Shown: piece after piece, positions 42,107 to 54,817 of the stretch | How the letters are laid out: every line of letters begins with the position of its first letter | Position numbering within the stretch: the stretch's first letter is position 1 | Origin: Pontederia crassipes | Lineage: Eukaryota; Streptophyta; Magnoliopsida; Commelinales; Pontederiaceae | Direction: 5' to 3' | Length of the DNA: 64,000 bases | Assembly: GCA_030549335.1 (NCBI GenBank) | Contig: CM060195.1 | Location: forward strand, 29,950,874-30,014,873 | Made by a program: the position numbers and the translations under genes | The notes under the pieces: model-generated | The model's input: only the letters and a program-made list of their open reading frames with translations | Told to the model about the DNA's origin: nothing | Database searches by the model: none

Positions 42107-44371
42107 CACTACGAGAAAATGACAATTTTTTTTGCGGACCATTTTTTATGAACAAATATCCTTCCCATTTTCTCTTAGTGAGAAAATATCCTTTTAAAAA
42201 TATCCTTTTAAAATACCGATAGTTGAAAAATTCTTCGATAGTACCGATGGCGTATATCGTTTGGTAGTTTACCGAAGGCGGAACTCGTTGGCAATTATAT
42301 TTATAATAAAATATATAATGATATTATATAATGAAATCTTAATATTTTATTATTAATGTTACCAACAAGTGCCGCCTTTGGTATTACTAACTTTCGGTAA
42401 TATTCTATTATTAATGGCGTATATCGTTTGGTAAAATATTCTATCTTTCGGTAATACCAAAGGTGAAACTCGTCGATAATTATATTTATAATAAAATATA
42501 TTATAGTAATGAAATCTTAATGTTTATTAATAATGTTACCGACAGATTCTGCCTTTGTATTACCGATGGATAGAAATCCGTCAATAATATCGAAGGCGAA
42601 ACCTGTCGGTAACATTAATAATAAAATATATTATAGTATTATATAATAAAATATAAATATTTTATTAATAATGTAATAATATAATATATATTTCTTTTTC
42701 TAGAATTCTTATATTATTTTCTTGATGCATTAATAAAATAATATGATAAATGAGTTATATTTATTTTTCATTTCCTCATCATATTTATAAAATTTTATCC
42801 TTTTACTCATTTGTTCACTTTATTTTTTCATTAATAATATAAAAAATCAAATTAATAATCTTAAATAAGTTAATTTTTCTTGAGTTTATCTACTATCATT
42901 TTTTTTGAATTTTTTAAATATATTATTCATAGTTATATTTATACCTATACACAATTTAAACATCTTAAAATTAGTTATATCTTATATAAGAAATTAACAC
43001 TTTTTATATAGAAGAGTGTGTGTATATCTGATTTTTTTACAATTTAGCTAAAAGTATTATTAAATAATATTTTTTTATCTGTGTGGGAGGAGTACATGTA
43101 CACCATAACAGTAATTTAACTATAATTAATTATGAAAAGTAAAAACATATATAATATAATATAGGTATATGTAAATACTTTAATGACAATAGTTACAGAT
43201 GGACTTGTCGTCTTGCAAGCGTCCTTCGTGCCACAATCGTGTTAACCAGCAAGATATAAAGATACCTCTTAAGATTTTCAAGACCGAGAGAAGGGGTTGG
43301 GGAGTGAGATCATAGTAATGTACCTTTTGATTACAAATTTAAATCAAGAAGTCAAGAATTAGTGGCCATCCATATAAATTACACAATAATAGAGTTATTT
43401 TTATATAATTAAAATTTGAACTTTTAATGATTATCAAAATTAAACTTTTAGAAATAAAAAAATAACTTCAAGAAGAAATTTTAAATTATTCTAAAATGTA
43501 CTATATTATTATCATATTAGAAATTTGTATTAAATTATGGCTAATGAAAGTATATTACAAATTCAAATTAATAATTTAATATTATTATTGGCGACGGGTA
43601 TGGCCCTCGGTGCTACCAACGAAATTTAATTCGTCAGTGCTACCAACGAAATTTAATCCGTCAGTGCTACAGAAGGACAAACCCGTTGGTAACTATTATT
43701 ATAATATTATAAATATAGTATAATGTAAAACATATTATTAATATTGTTATAATGGATTTGCCATTCGGTACTATCGACGGAATTTAATTTGTCGATACTA
43801 CCGAAGGACAAATCGATCGGTAATTAGTATTATAATATATGAATAGTGAATCAAGTTACTAATTAAATGTGAATGGAGTTGTGTGCTACCAACGAAATTT
43901 AATCCGTCAGTGCTACAGAAGGACAAACCCATCGGTAATTATTATTATAATATTGTAAATATAGTATAATGTAAAATATATTATTAATATTGTTATGATG
44001 GATTAGCCATTCGGTACTATTGACGGAATTTAATTTGTCGATACTACCGAAGGACAAATCGACGAGTAACTATTATTATAATATATGAATAGTGAATCAA
44101 GTTACTAATTAAATGTGAATGGAGTTGAGTGCTACCAACGAAATTTAATCCGTCAGTGCTACAGAAGAACAAACCCGTCGGTAACTATTATTATAATATA
44201 ATAAATATAGTATAATGTAAAATATATTATTAATATTGTTATGACGGATTTGCCATTCGGTACTATCGACAAAATTTAATTTGTTGATACTACCGAAGGA
44301 CAAATCGATCGGTAACTATTATTATAATATATGAATAGTGAATCAAGTTACTAATTAAATGTGAATGGAGT
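42107..44371 (+). mobile_element. CACTA-like element with subterminal repeat blocks
   Basis: Starts with CACTACGAGAAAATGAC, a CACTA-type terminus. Motifs of the form ACCGAAGGCGRAACTCGTCGGTAA recur at 42215-42620, and related ACCGAAGGACAAATCGATCGG motifs fill 43590-44370. The middle (about 42660-43590) is AT-rich and has no transposase, so this is a non-autonomous or deleted copy. The matching 3' terminus was not found, so the right edge is only the end of the repeats. Confidence 0.55.
43641..44371. repeat. Tandem array of three 246-bp units
   Basis: The word TACCAACGAAATTTAATCCG starts at 43641, 43887 and 44133, exactly 246 bp apart. Whole units align with few differences. Each unit holds two inverted-type motifs (CCGTCAGTGCTACAG and TACTACCGAAGGACAAATCG). 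The array ends near 44371 with a GGAGTCGAGACG variant. Confidence 0.85.
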
Positions 44372-45543
44372 CGAGACGTCAATCAATTAAATCTTGCTAT
44401 GCCGCCTCTTAAAATATGTCAATCAAATTGAAACTGGTTGAGGTAAAAACCAATCAACCTCATCATTATACTGTATCAAGGGGAACATAATAACTATTCA
44501 TGAAGGTATTCCACATATCATCCATCAAAAGTAGTGGTTCCACTTATAGTTTCGTCATATCTATTGTTTCATGTATAAATCACAAAAAATAAATAAATCA
44601 TAAAAAAAGTTACTAAACGACTAATTCATCATATATAGAAGTAAGATAATATAGCATATTTTTTTAGAAGTCTTTTAAATTTACGATAGAATCCAAAATG
44701 TACAAGCGGTATCTGGACTTAGCCCAAAATTTGGGCTCTATGCTCCGTCCTTTTATACAAAAAAAAGTTATTTTCATAAACTTCTCCTAAACTATCACAA
44801 TTTTTCGCATCTAATTCTAAATTACGGACTTAATTTTTTATATTCCTAAACTATCACGATTTTCTACTTTAGTCCTTTCATCTATTTTTGTTACGTTTTT
44901 CATTATTTTTTATTTTTTCCATTTATGAAAAGACTAAATTACCCCTCCCTCCATAACACATCAATAATAAGTATAAAAAATATAAAATGTAAAATAATCA
45001 TGAGATGGTAATTTAGTCTTTTTCATAAATGATACTTTTTTGTTTACCACTTTAATCCTTCCAATGATTTTTTATTTTTTTATATTTGTTATTCCATATT
45101 TTTCTGGAGGGAGGGATAATTTAGTCTTTTCATAAATTAAAAAAAGTAAAAGTAACGGAAAACATAACAGAAGTGGATTGGAGAACTAAAGTGAAAAAGT
45201 CACGATATTTTAGGAATCTAAAAAAATAAGTTCGTAGTTTGGGGTTAAATGTGAAAATATAGTTTAGAGGAGATTTATGAAAATAACCCAAAAAAAAATT
45301 CTTATATACTTCCCATTTGTTGATAGGGGTTTCTCACACTCTATTAAATGTTAATAATGCTTTGAATTTTATCTTAATTTAAAACTCGTCTGAACTTCAA
45401 GACCCCTGATAATAAAAGACGTCAAAATATTAGGATGTATTTTGAGTGTGATTCAAAATTTATTTATTATCTTACCATATAATATGTGTCGTAATTATAA
45501 GGGATTAATTTAGAATCCTATTCAGTATACGATTTTTATTCAT
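44372..45543. other. Intergenic sequence
   Basis: AT-rich. The stretch 44770-45290 has partly self-complementary phrases (CTAAACTATCACRATTTT and its inverted form near 45200-45270), which may mark a small MITE. No gene. Confidence 0.35.
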
Positions 45544-45883
45544 TGAAGGAATTGGTAATAAATAAACAAGGATATTTTAGGAATACCTCACAGCGGAATA
45601 ATGGATCGTCGAAGATTTTTCTACGTTGTTTCGGACTCGTGGTCAAGAACTCGATCACGAGGAAGGAGAACATAAAGCCACAATCCAAATACCTTGGAAT
45701 AGTCATGAAATCACACGATGGGACATTAGTCGGATAATGTGGTGCCCATATCAGTCGTCAAGAGAACTACATAATATCATTCGACTTCATATTTATAGTG
45801 CAAATGAGAATTGCACTGTAGCAATTCACATAATTGCATGACATCATGCATCGCGATGGCCCATTAGGGGGCGTTATAGTTCA
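45544..45883 (-). repeat. LTR of the non-autonomous element, lower-coordinate copy
   Basis: Pairs with 54818-55170 as a direct repeat. Shared landmarks are AACTCGATCACGAGGAAGG and TCATTCGACTTCATATTTA. Confidence 0.7.
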
Positions 45884-45959
45884 AAAATCTCCCACTCACA
45901 CATAATGGGTCATTACTCATATTTGATTCCAAAAATGTTCATTATGGTAAATGGATCGT

Positions 45960-46225
45960 GCGACCCACGAGTACATAGTTGCTCGATCAATTTGAGAACT
46001 TATACTATGACTTGTTAGGCATACATAATCACTCAACCAATTGAGAGCTTATACTCTAACTTATTAGGGATACATAATTGCTCGATCAAATTGAGAGCCA
46101 AAGTTATGTCCACATAACTGCTCAATCAACATGTGAGTGCATATTATAATGTGACGTCGTTATATAGTTACTCAACTATCATGTGAGCCAACACTATGAT
46201 TTATCAATAATACATAGTCGCTCAA
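45960..46225. repeat. Degenerate short tandem repeat inside the LTR element
   Basis: The phrase ACATARTYGCTCRAYCAA recurs about six times (near 45970, 46023, 46071, 46112, 46152, 46210) at irregular spacings of 40-60 bp. It lies directly inside the lower-coordinate LTR. Confidence 0.6.
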
Positions 46226-49200
46226 CACATCCATGTTACTAACTTTGCCTTAGAAACACCTAGCTTGCACACTCTAGACGACATATGTTTTATCATGCAT
46301 GATTTCGAGTGATTCGTATTTGTATGCTTACGTAATTGACCAATTGCCTCACAAATACCATGCAACAGTAGTGAATCTTCATCTCGTCCTTATATTTCTC
46401 AATGCTAAGTCAGTTGCTTTCCTAGTCATAACTCGATGGGCCGCATACAATTTTAGCTTTTGAGTATCTCGCTAAAGTAGCAACACTAACCCGTTACTTT
46501 AAAATATAGTCAAGAGTCTAAGGACAATCTTCAGACTTGTTCAGTTCTTAAAGATTCACACTCTGATAAAAAACTATAAAGTATTTGTCAAGTCTTAGAG
46601 TTGACTTAGCATACTAGGTTCATAACCAAGTATTGCAATAGAGACTCCCACTAAAGGAGCGTATGTTGTAAACTCGTAACACCACATAAACTGAACTCTA
46701 AACATTTATCCATGACATTTGACCTGAATCCTCCCACTAGTCACCCAAAAATTGGTGACACGAGGTCTCATATCTGGCTTCTCTTCTCAGGCTACACGAA
46801 ATTATATATAAACTCGTGTCATCCTCCTGAACATATCAGGGCAATCTTATATCACATCTTTATCTGAATCATTCATCTCCATTTGTTATACACTAAGCGT
46901 CGAGGTGATTATCTGTGTGACTGATAATCTCATGTCTGATTTGACATACTTTACATGCATTCTCAAAATCATTAACTAACTCGAGAACAAAATTAACATA
47001 TTTTTATTCATCGTAAGATGATTTAGAATACATCATCACATAAGTCATGCACACATTAACGTGTCAGTTGAACATGTTTAGTAAGAACCACATACGCGTG
47101 TATTCATTAACCATATGTTCTTCACATTGTCAAGACATACAAGACATCAATGTGTTTTCCCTTACAATGGTTCATCCTTTTTTATCAAGCAATAGTGACA
47201 TACTTATTATAACAAAATGACATATTTGACCATTGTCATTATACGAGTAAAAGAATTCACTTAACTAGAGGACTTCATATCATCATTGAGTATAACACAA
47301 ACTCAATTTTTAGTTGACTACTTTATATAGTTTTGCTTTAGCTAAACTTTGCAACATGTCATTCTATAACATGAAGACATAACAGAGATAAATTTTTGCT
47401 TTAATATCTTCATCTTAATGTGCATATATAAAATTAAGCAAGTCTATAACTCGATCTCCATAATAACGTAAAACGAGGGTCAACATGCCCATAAGGTGTC
47501 TTACTATTCTCCTAATCGCCATCAAACATAGACGCCTTATATTAGTATGTAAATTTTTCATTTGACCTGACACAAATCAACTTATTGTGAATGTCTGATT
47601 ACTGACACAAAAGGACATTTCCTTTTGTTACTTATATAGTCTTAGAAAATGTGATGAGATTAAAAAAATTATCTCTTTTAATAAGGGTACCAGTGAGTAT
47701 ACAATTTCTCGTAAAATGTTTAATTCGTCTTTATGATAGACAACTCTTGCTACAAAACAATAAATTTAATTGAACAATTTATATTTCACACAAGTGTGAA
47801 TAACTATCTCTCCCATGTTATTTTTAAAGAAAGACATTTATTTCTTCATTGATAGAAGAAATCCCTTATTACTTCTAATTATACACAATATTATTTCACA
47901 TATAATGTCATGATAACATATTTATCCATAAAAATGGATATACACATAATGATACTTATTCATTTATATGAACACTATATCCATAAATGGATCATCGCAA
48001 ACTACATAGTGCGCTCAATACTTTTACATTTAAGCATTCAAAATAGTTTTAGGTATTTTTTATCTAATACATATGTGAATCAATAGCTACACTTTTGACG
48101 AACAAGAGACAATAATAATTTCTCCATAATCAGCACTTATTTTGCGATCGTTACTTTTTGTCACTTTTAAATCTCTTATCATCCATATCGAATTATTTCG
48201 AAGCAAGACAGATGATTTAACAAGTCATTGACTTGATTTTCTTCTTTAGACTCTAACTCTTTGCATTAATCGATTTTCTTTATCTAGGCCGAAAGAGCCT
48301 CCATTACTTATTTTAGGCTTATGTTCATTTCATATAGTTATTCGACAACTGACAACGTAAAGGACAACTCATATGTTTCAATAAAGGACAACTCGGAATG
48401 AGGTGTGAGAAGTGAATATGGAAAACCCACAAATCAATCCCCATGCATTGTCAACTCTGAATCTTCACCTTCTAAAGTGAAGATCTTAATCTCATTCAAC
48501 CATGAAAATATATACATGAATGTCATATCTCTACTTATTATTTTAGTATTTATGCAACATTAATAACAACATTTCAAATATAACATTGAAAATTTACTTG
48601 CGCCACACATTCAAGTAGATTATGGCTTCATCGTATCTGCAACACTTATAAGTGTGAAATATAGTTGGTTGCATAACTATATCATTTTCATCACTAGACT
48701 ATTTGAATAAGTCTCAATCATTTCGCATTATCAATTTAGTCAGCAATGTATTAATCTTGCGATCATAATTGAATCTCCATCTAAGTTCATGAATTTTTAT
48801 AAAATAATTCATATTATCAACTTATATAAAAAATCATATGTATGATTTATGATTTGAAAATGTGACAAATGAAATCATATAGAACTTTAGACATTCAATA
48901 CAAATAGATTTATCAAGCTAGTCTATATTTATAGGCCTAAAAAATGTTACAAATTGACTAGCCAAATCTTATGACATATTTATTTATGTCATATATGATA
49001 CAAATATTCAACTTGAATACTTCAAGTAATCAAGTCATAGAAAGATTTTTCAAAAAAAAATTCATAAAGAAAAATACACAGCTATGTTTGTTCAAAATAT
49101 CAAATGTAGATATTATACACATATTCATTTTCAAATAGTGATATAGTAGGACAATGAGATAAAAAGATTTATCTATTGCAAAAGAAAATTTTGCAAGTCA

Positions 49201-49625
49201 TAATTTTTTGTAACTATCAATTTCATGTTGTTTTCAACTATGTCCGGATTGTACGACTAAGTCATGCAAAAAATTCATCATTCTTTAATTGCACGATAAG
49301 TTGTTCCAATAATCTCAGTCCATAAAAAAATTAGTTTCAATAGCGGAACAATATTATCATTAAACAAAACTACGATACGATTATATCAACATTTTTCGAA
49401 TCAGTGCAACAACGAGCAAAAAATTATCGTATGTGCCATATACGTAGCACATTGTTTTACTTATATTAACTTTGTCATCATGCATCTCGCATCGATGTGA
49501 ATAGCGTGTCTTTTTAGTATTTATACATTATTTTATTGGACTATGATCTCTGTCGAAAGCTTATAGCAATTTTCTTATTTGACATGGACACTCATAATTG
49601 AAGATGACACACATTCTTCATATAG

Positions 49626-49634
49626 ATTTCAAAA
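49626..49634. repeat. 9-bp target-site duplication of the Mutator-like element, left copy
   Basis: ATTTCAAAA, identical to 52088-52096. Confidence 0.85.
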
Positions 49635-49688
49635 GGACAATATGGGTATCCCCCCAACTTAAATGGGAGGATACTCCACCCATTTAAA

Positions 49689-49720
49689 GGCGCCCGTCCG
49701 ATGCGCATCGGACAGGCGCC
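49689..49720. repeat. Palindrome in the left MULE terminus
   Basis: A 32-bp inverted repeat with core GTCCGATGCGCATCGGAC. The arms of 16 nt have one mismatch. The centre lies 70 bp from the left element edge. Confidence 0.9.
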
Positions 49721-51534
49721 GATGAAAACTAGGTTTTTCATAAATAAGTCGGTCGATGGCAGGCGGTTCGGCCGGGCCATGAATAAGCCGGTCGAGCACG
49801 GAGGTGAAGGGATCTCGAGTACAAAAGGGGCCGGGTAAAAAATTTTCACTCCTTTTACTCTCTCTTTCTCTCTCACCTCTCGCACCTCTCTCGCTCTCCT
49901 CTCTCACGGTGACTCGGTGACTCGGCGACGAACTCCATGAGGCGAATTCGGCCCGCCGCCGTCGAGATCTGCGCGAGAGTTTCAGGTCCGTCCAGATCTG
50001 CCGCCACCGATGAGATCTGCGCGATAGCGACCGCATCCGTCCGCCCAGATCTCCGCAAAAGCGGCTATCGGCAATATCTGTGCCTCCACGACCGCGTTCG
50101 ACCAGATCTGCCGGCTGTCGATGAGATCTGCACCTCGTCGCAATAGATCTGCCCACCCGACCCCCGCACGACGGCGTCCGAGCTCTTCAGCGTTTCACCT
50201 TCACGCGGCGACCTCCTCCGATGCCGTTGTCGCAAATCTGCCTGCCGCCGACCCCCGCGCGACGGCGTCCGAGCTCCTCGACGCTTCACTGTCGACTCCC
50301 GCTCTCCTCTCCGCACGCGGCGGACAGTTGTTCTCTCCTTGCGCGGTGTGGCGCGGCGTACGACTGCCCCCTGCGCAGCGGCGACCTCCGCGATGACCTC
50401 GAACACTAGATCTCACCCTTCGCCTACCGCCGACCAGATCTACTCGTGAAGAGGGCCCGACCCAACGTCGGTGAGCAGATCCGCGCGCATCCCGCCTCGA
50501 TCTCGTTGAGCGCCGCCGACCTCACCCCTACCATGGTGCTATTGACCTCCCGCAACCTTGCACCACCGCCGACCCCGCACACCGAGTGCCGCCGCACACT
50601 GCCACCCCCTCACGCCGCAACCCCGCACGTCGAGCGCTGCCGCCGACCCCACACGCCGCCCGCCGCACGCCACCGCCGAGCTGATGTTGTTAATCTTTAA
50701 TCCTTCATGCTGTAAATTTTATTGTAAACTATTTAAACTTAATTAATCCATGATTAGTTACACTTGTAAATTTTTTGTTCATAATTCATGTTGTAAATTT
50801 GTTAAATTTTCTTTGCTGTTATCAAAATGTTCATGTTGTTATCGTCGAGGCTATTTTCCGAAAACGTTTGTTCATGATCTGAGATAGCTTATTTTCAATT
50901 CTTGTGGAAGTTCTTATGTTAATCTGGCATGTTTTATGCTTCGAAGTTTTTCTGTTAGTATGAACTTTTTATGCTGTGGACCACTGTTGTTCTGAAATGC
51001 CACATCTAAGAACATGTAAATACCACATATAACACTGAAGAACATGTAAATCCACATGTCCACTGCAAATGCCACATATAACACTGAAAGAACATGTAAT
51101 GCCATTGAAGAACATGTTAATCGGCTGTGAGTTCGCTTCGGGCGAGATCGGGGGGCAGGTTGGACATTCTGAAGTGGGCAAAACACTTGCAAATTATTGA
51201 ACTTAACACGTAATAATTCATAATTCTGACATGATTTTATATTTACACATGAATTAATAAATAATTATAAAATATCATCGATCAACGATGGTGGCGGTGC
51301 GCACGAGCTTGGTGGCAGCGGTGGCGGTGCACGTGAGCTTGGTGGCAGCAGCAGCGGTGCGCGAGCTCGGCAGTGAAGAGAGGTCATCACGGGTTGGTGG
51401 TTGGGTCACGAAGGGGGTCATTGCGGGTCGGTGGCCGGGGCTCGGAGGGGGTCGCCGCAGGTCGGTGGCTGGGGCTCGGAGGAGGTCACTGCGGGTCGAC
51501 GGGGTCGCAGATCTGGCAGGTCGGTGTGGTCGCA

Positions 51535-51715
51535 GATCTGGCTGGGGCTCGGAGGGGTTCGGCGAGGTCGTAGATCTGGCTAGGGCTCGGAGGGGTTCGG
51601 CGAGGTCGCAGATCTGGCCGGAGCTCAGAGGAGGTCGGCGGGGTCGCAAATCTGGCCGAGGCTCGGAGGAGGTCGGCGGGGTCATAGATCTGGCAGGTGC
51701 TCAGAGGAGGTTGTC
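51535..51715. repeat. 38-bp tandem repeat in the right half of the MULE
   Basis: The word RATCTGGC recurs at 51535, 51573, 51611, 51649 and 51688, that is at 38-39-bp steps, within units of the form GATCTGG...CTCGGAGGnGGTCGGCG. Confidence 0.8.
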
Positions 51716-52000
51716 GCGCTCGGTGAGGTCGAACCGATCGGAGAGAGGGATCGGCGGGGCATGAGGTCAAACCGATCGGGTAGAGAGAGAGGAGATCGAC
51801 GAGGCGCGAGGTCGAACGGAACGGAGAGAGAGGAGATCGGCGGCGCGGGGGAGGAGAAATGAAGAGGAGAGAGAGAGAGGAGAGGAAAAATGAGAGTTTC
51901 TAACATTTTATAGCCGGTCGAACTGGGCCGCTCATCTCATTTTGAACCGCGCGCCGAATCGTGCGTCAAACTGGCGCAGATCTCCTCTCTCTTTGATTTG

Positions 52001-52034
52001 CGCCAGCCGTCGGATTCGAATCCGACGGCAGGCG
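52001..52034. repeat. Palindrome in the right MULE terminus
   Basis: A 34-bp inverted repeat with core CCGTCGGATTCGAATCCGAC. The arms have one mismatch. The centre lies 70 bp from the right element edge, the mirror position of the left palindrome. Confidence 0.9.
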
Positions 52035-52087
52035 TAACATGGGGGGATAGTCCCCCCACATAAGTTAGGGGGACGCCCATATTCCCC

Positions 52088-52096
52088 ATTTCAAAA
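52088..52096. repeat. 9-bp target-site duplication of the Mutator-like element, right copy
   Basis: ATTTCAAAA, identical to 49626-49634. Confidence 0.85.
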
Positions 52097-54399
52097 TATT
52101 TGATATTTTAACTAAACATCAAATATGTGCTCAAACTTACTATACTTATTAGAAATAACTATCACGTGATCATTCTAAAAAAAAACATGACCAAAATTCT
52201 CTAACTCAACCGTCGAGTTTATCATCGCATACAGATATATAACATATTTGTTGAAGAAAACTTATGTAAGAGTTATTATTTTCTTGATGATTTCGTTAGA
52301 TCAAGATCGTGAGAATCGTGATAGAGATCGTGCTCGACAGAGGTCATCTTTTGTCATGTGTCACTTTTGGATGGTCAAAAATTACATAAGGAAAATGAGT
52401 TAATTTTTGCATGTCTTCTTGTCACATATATTCATAAATAATGACATAATTAAATTTTTAAGGCAATGACATCGAGATGATCGCTATGCTCCCACTCATC
52501 TCTCACTATCCGAAAAATAATTATCGTTCATTAAAAATAATATGTTGCGCCAATGTACTATTCTAATTATTTTGGAAAACAAACATTCAAAATCATCTAA
52601 AAAATATATGATGTAATTAATATATCATTTTAAAAAATATGACCAGGACAATTAGGATTCTGTGATAAGAGCTCTTCCTTGCGTTTACAAGGTGTCAATT
52701 AGAATACCATCACTCATTCTCCTTGTCACCATAATAATTGAAAAAATGTCATCATGTCATGTAAACATGATAATTATTGGACTCCGCGTTAAGAGTACAC
52801 CAAATAAGTCCACAGAGAAAGAGGGTACTACATTTTCCACTAATTATCTCTTTTCAGTATTTTCCTAGACATGCACTTGTCACGCACCACTCAACGAAAA
52901 TTGCTACAATGACCATAATATAAATTAGATGCATTAGTCCTATTTGTACTACCTACATTTCATAATGTCAAACTCATTTCATCCTAAATTTTATGAAACA
53001 TGTCACATTTATAATTCACAAATATTTATGAATTCAAAGTAAACATTGCATAAATCACATATATGAATTATGCACATGAATAATCATATAATTCATTTAC
53101 ATATAAATGGATATTATTTGTCACATTCATATAATTAACATAAGCATAATAGTAGACATACAAATAATCACACAAATATTATCACATGTCTAACTCTATA
53201 TTTATGTCACATTAGTCTCAATCATGTACATAAATTCATATCATGCATATCTTGTTTTAAAAATTATTGCATAAATTTTCATCACATAAAATCATGCAAT
53301 TCATTTCATGTGTAATAAAAAGAAACATATATGCACATATTTCTATTCATAAAGAAATATAATTTGTCATAATTAATGTGCATATTTCACATGAAAAAAA
53401 TATGACAAAAAATATTTTGTGCATAACTTAATATAACTATATGAATTTTTTATAACTCACAAATTCACATAACACATATTATGCTTAATATGTAACATAA
53501 TTTCATATACGCACATGTTTTTTTTTCATAAAGGAAATAAATTCCTTTTATATAGTCCAATGCACAAATGAACTAATAATGTGCAAACATTTATTATCAT
53601 GTCAATTTGGTGTCACACTTAAATACAATTTAATTAAATATAACATAATTATGTGCATGAATATCTAATTCATATGAAAATTTATTTTAAGTGTGACATA
53701 CTACACTTAAAATATATCATGTAATAATAACATATATGAATAAATTGTTACTTAAATTAATCATACAAAATAACATGACTATTTCATGTACTAATAAATA
53801 TGCATAATACCACTAATATGCATAAAACACATGTCATTCAATTTTTAGAAAATTTATTCTAAAAATTTCCTTGTTAATATTACATGATCACTTATTTGAG
53901 AAAACAATTTCCATTTTCATATTAATTCATCACATAATTATTCAAAAAATACAAAATTTCATAATAAATCATAATCTGATTATTTTATATTAAAACTAAC
54001 TAAGTACATAGTCTCATACTTATAATTAAATATGACATGATAATTTATAAGAATGTCAATTACTATTAATTACACATAGTAACATGGCATAATATGCAAA
54101 ATCCCATATGCACAAATACAAAATAGTCATACTAAACATTTTGACATTTTCAGAAAAGCATTCATAATTTTCTAACTCAATAATGTGCATAAATTAGAAA
54201 TAATCTAATTTTTAATATACATTTATCATGACATAATAACACATATAAAATGCATTATAAAAAATGAGTACAATTATGTCAAACATATCACAAATTTTTC
54301 AGAAAATATTTAGAATTTTCCGAGTCTAAAACTATATTTTCTCATTTTTTTATATTTTCCCAAGTTTTCTAAATCCAATTTTTCAAAAAACTTGATACT

Positions 54400-54605
54400 G
54401 TTCAACTTGGCCGGTGATGGCCCAAAGAAGCAGCATGCCTTAGGCCAGCGCACGCTGGCCCGCAGCGGCGGCGGACCTTAGCCCATGCACGCTCGTGCAT
54501 CGCGTGCATCACGCGCCGCGCACTGCAGCGGGCCACCAGCCCGCGCGTGCAGCGCTGCGCAGTACACCGGGCTTTGGGCCGTTTCACTATAGCGCGCTAT
54601 AGTGC
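54400..54605. other. GC-rich island in the LTR element
   Basis: About 200 bp of GC-rich sequence with internal inverted words (GCACGCTGGCC, ACTATAGCGCGCTATAGT near 54584) in otherwise very AT-rich surroundings, close to the upper-coordinate LTR. It is read on the minus strand just inside the 5' LTR, so it may be part of the element's leader or packaging region; that is inference. The short open frames are not credible genes. Confidence 0.4.
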
Positions 54606-54817
54606 TTCCGAGCATTGTAGCTTTTTTTTTTGAAACAGTTCGTATCATTTCCTTTTTTTGAAAAATGGGGAAAATTATAAAAATAAGTGTACAATAGTTC
54701 GAGTTGAATTTGTACAAAAAATTATAATGAAAAATTTGCATTCTTCAATTATGGTCCATAAAAATTACGCTGTCCAAAAATTAAAACGAGAAAAATCATT
54801 TCGACTCTCATGCTAAT

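Larger units (their letters stand above)
49635..52087. mobile_element. Mutator-like element (MULE), non-autonomous, GC-rich
   Basis: A 2453-bp insertion inside the LTR element, flanked by a perfect 9-bp duplication (ATTTCAAAA), the size made by Mutator-type transposases. The ends are inverted repeats of about 95 bp: the left begins GGACAATATGGGTATCCCCC and the right, reversed, GGGGAATATGGGCGTCCCCC. Each end has a palindrome centred 70 bp from the edge. Inward from both ends lies a CT-rich leader-like tract (about 49845-49915 from the left; 51850-51900 reversed from the right), then a GC-rich part. The middle (50700-51270) is AT-rich. No transposase is visible. The GC-rich open frames overlap on several frames and are repeat-laden, so I do not call genes in them. 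Captured host exons (a Pack-MULE) are possible but unproven. Confidence 0.85.

Noticed and set aside
43641-44371. Regular repeats considered as a CRISPR-like array
   Set aside because: The units are whole 246-bp direct repeats without unique spacers, in a plant nuclear context.
44525-44545. GTAGTG near 44533 as the missing right end of the CACTA-like element
   Set aside because: The bases before it do not match the inverse of the left terminus, so the resemblance is no better than chance.
50065-50700. Several overlapping Arg/Pro/Ala-rich frames in the left half of the MULE
   Set aside because: Frames overlap on both strands with no recognised domain. Kept only as a possible captured-sequence question.
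51288-51764. Open frame of 158 codons in the MULE, with similar ones on the other strand
   Set aside because: It is made of the 38-bp tandem repeat and GC-rich low-complexity sequence, which keep several frames open by chance.
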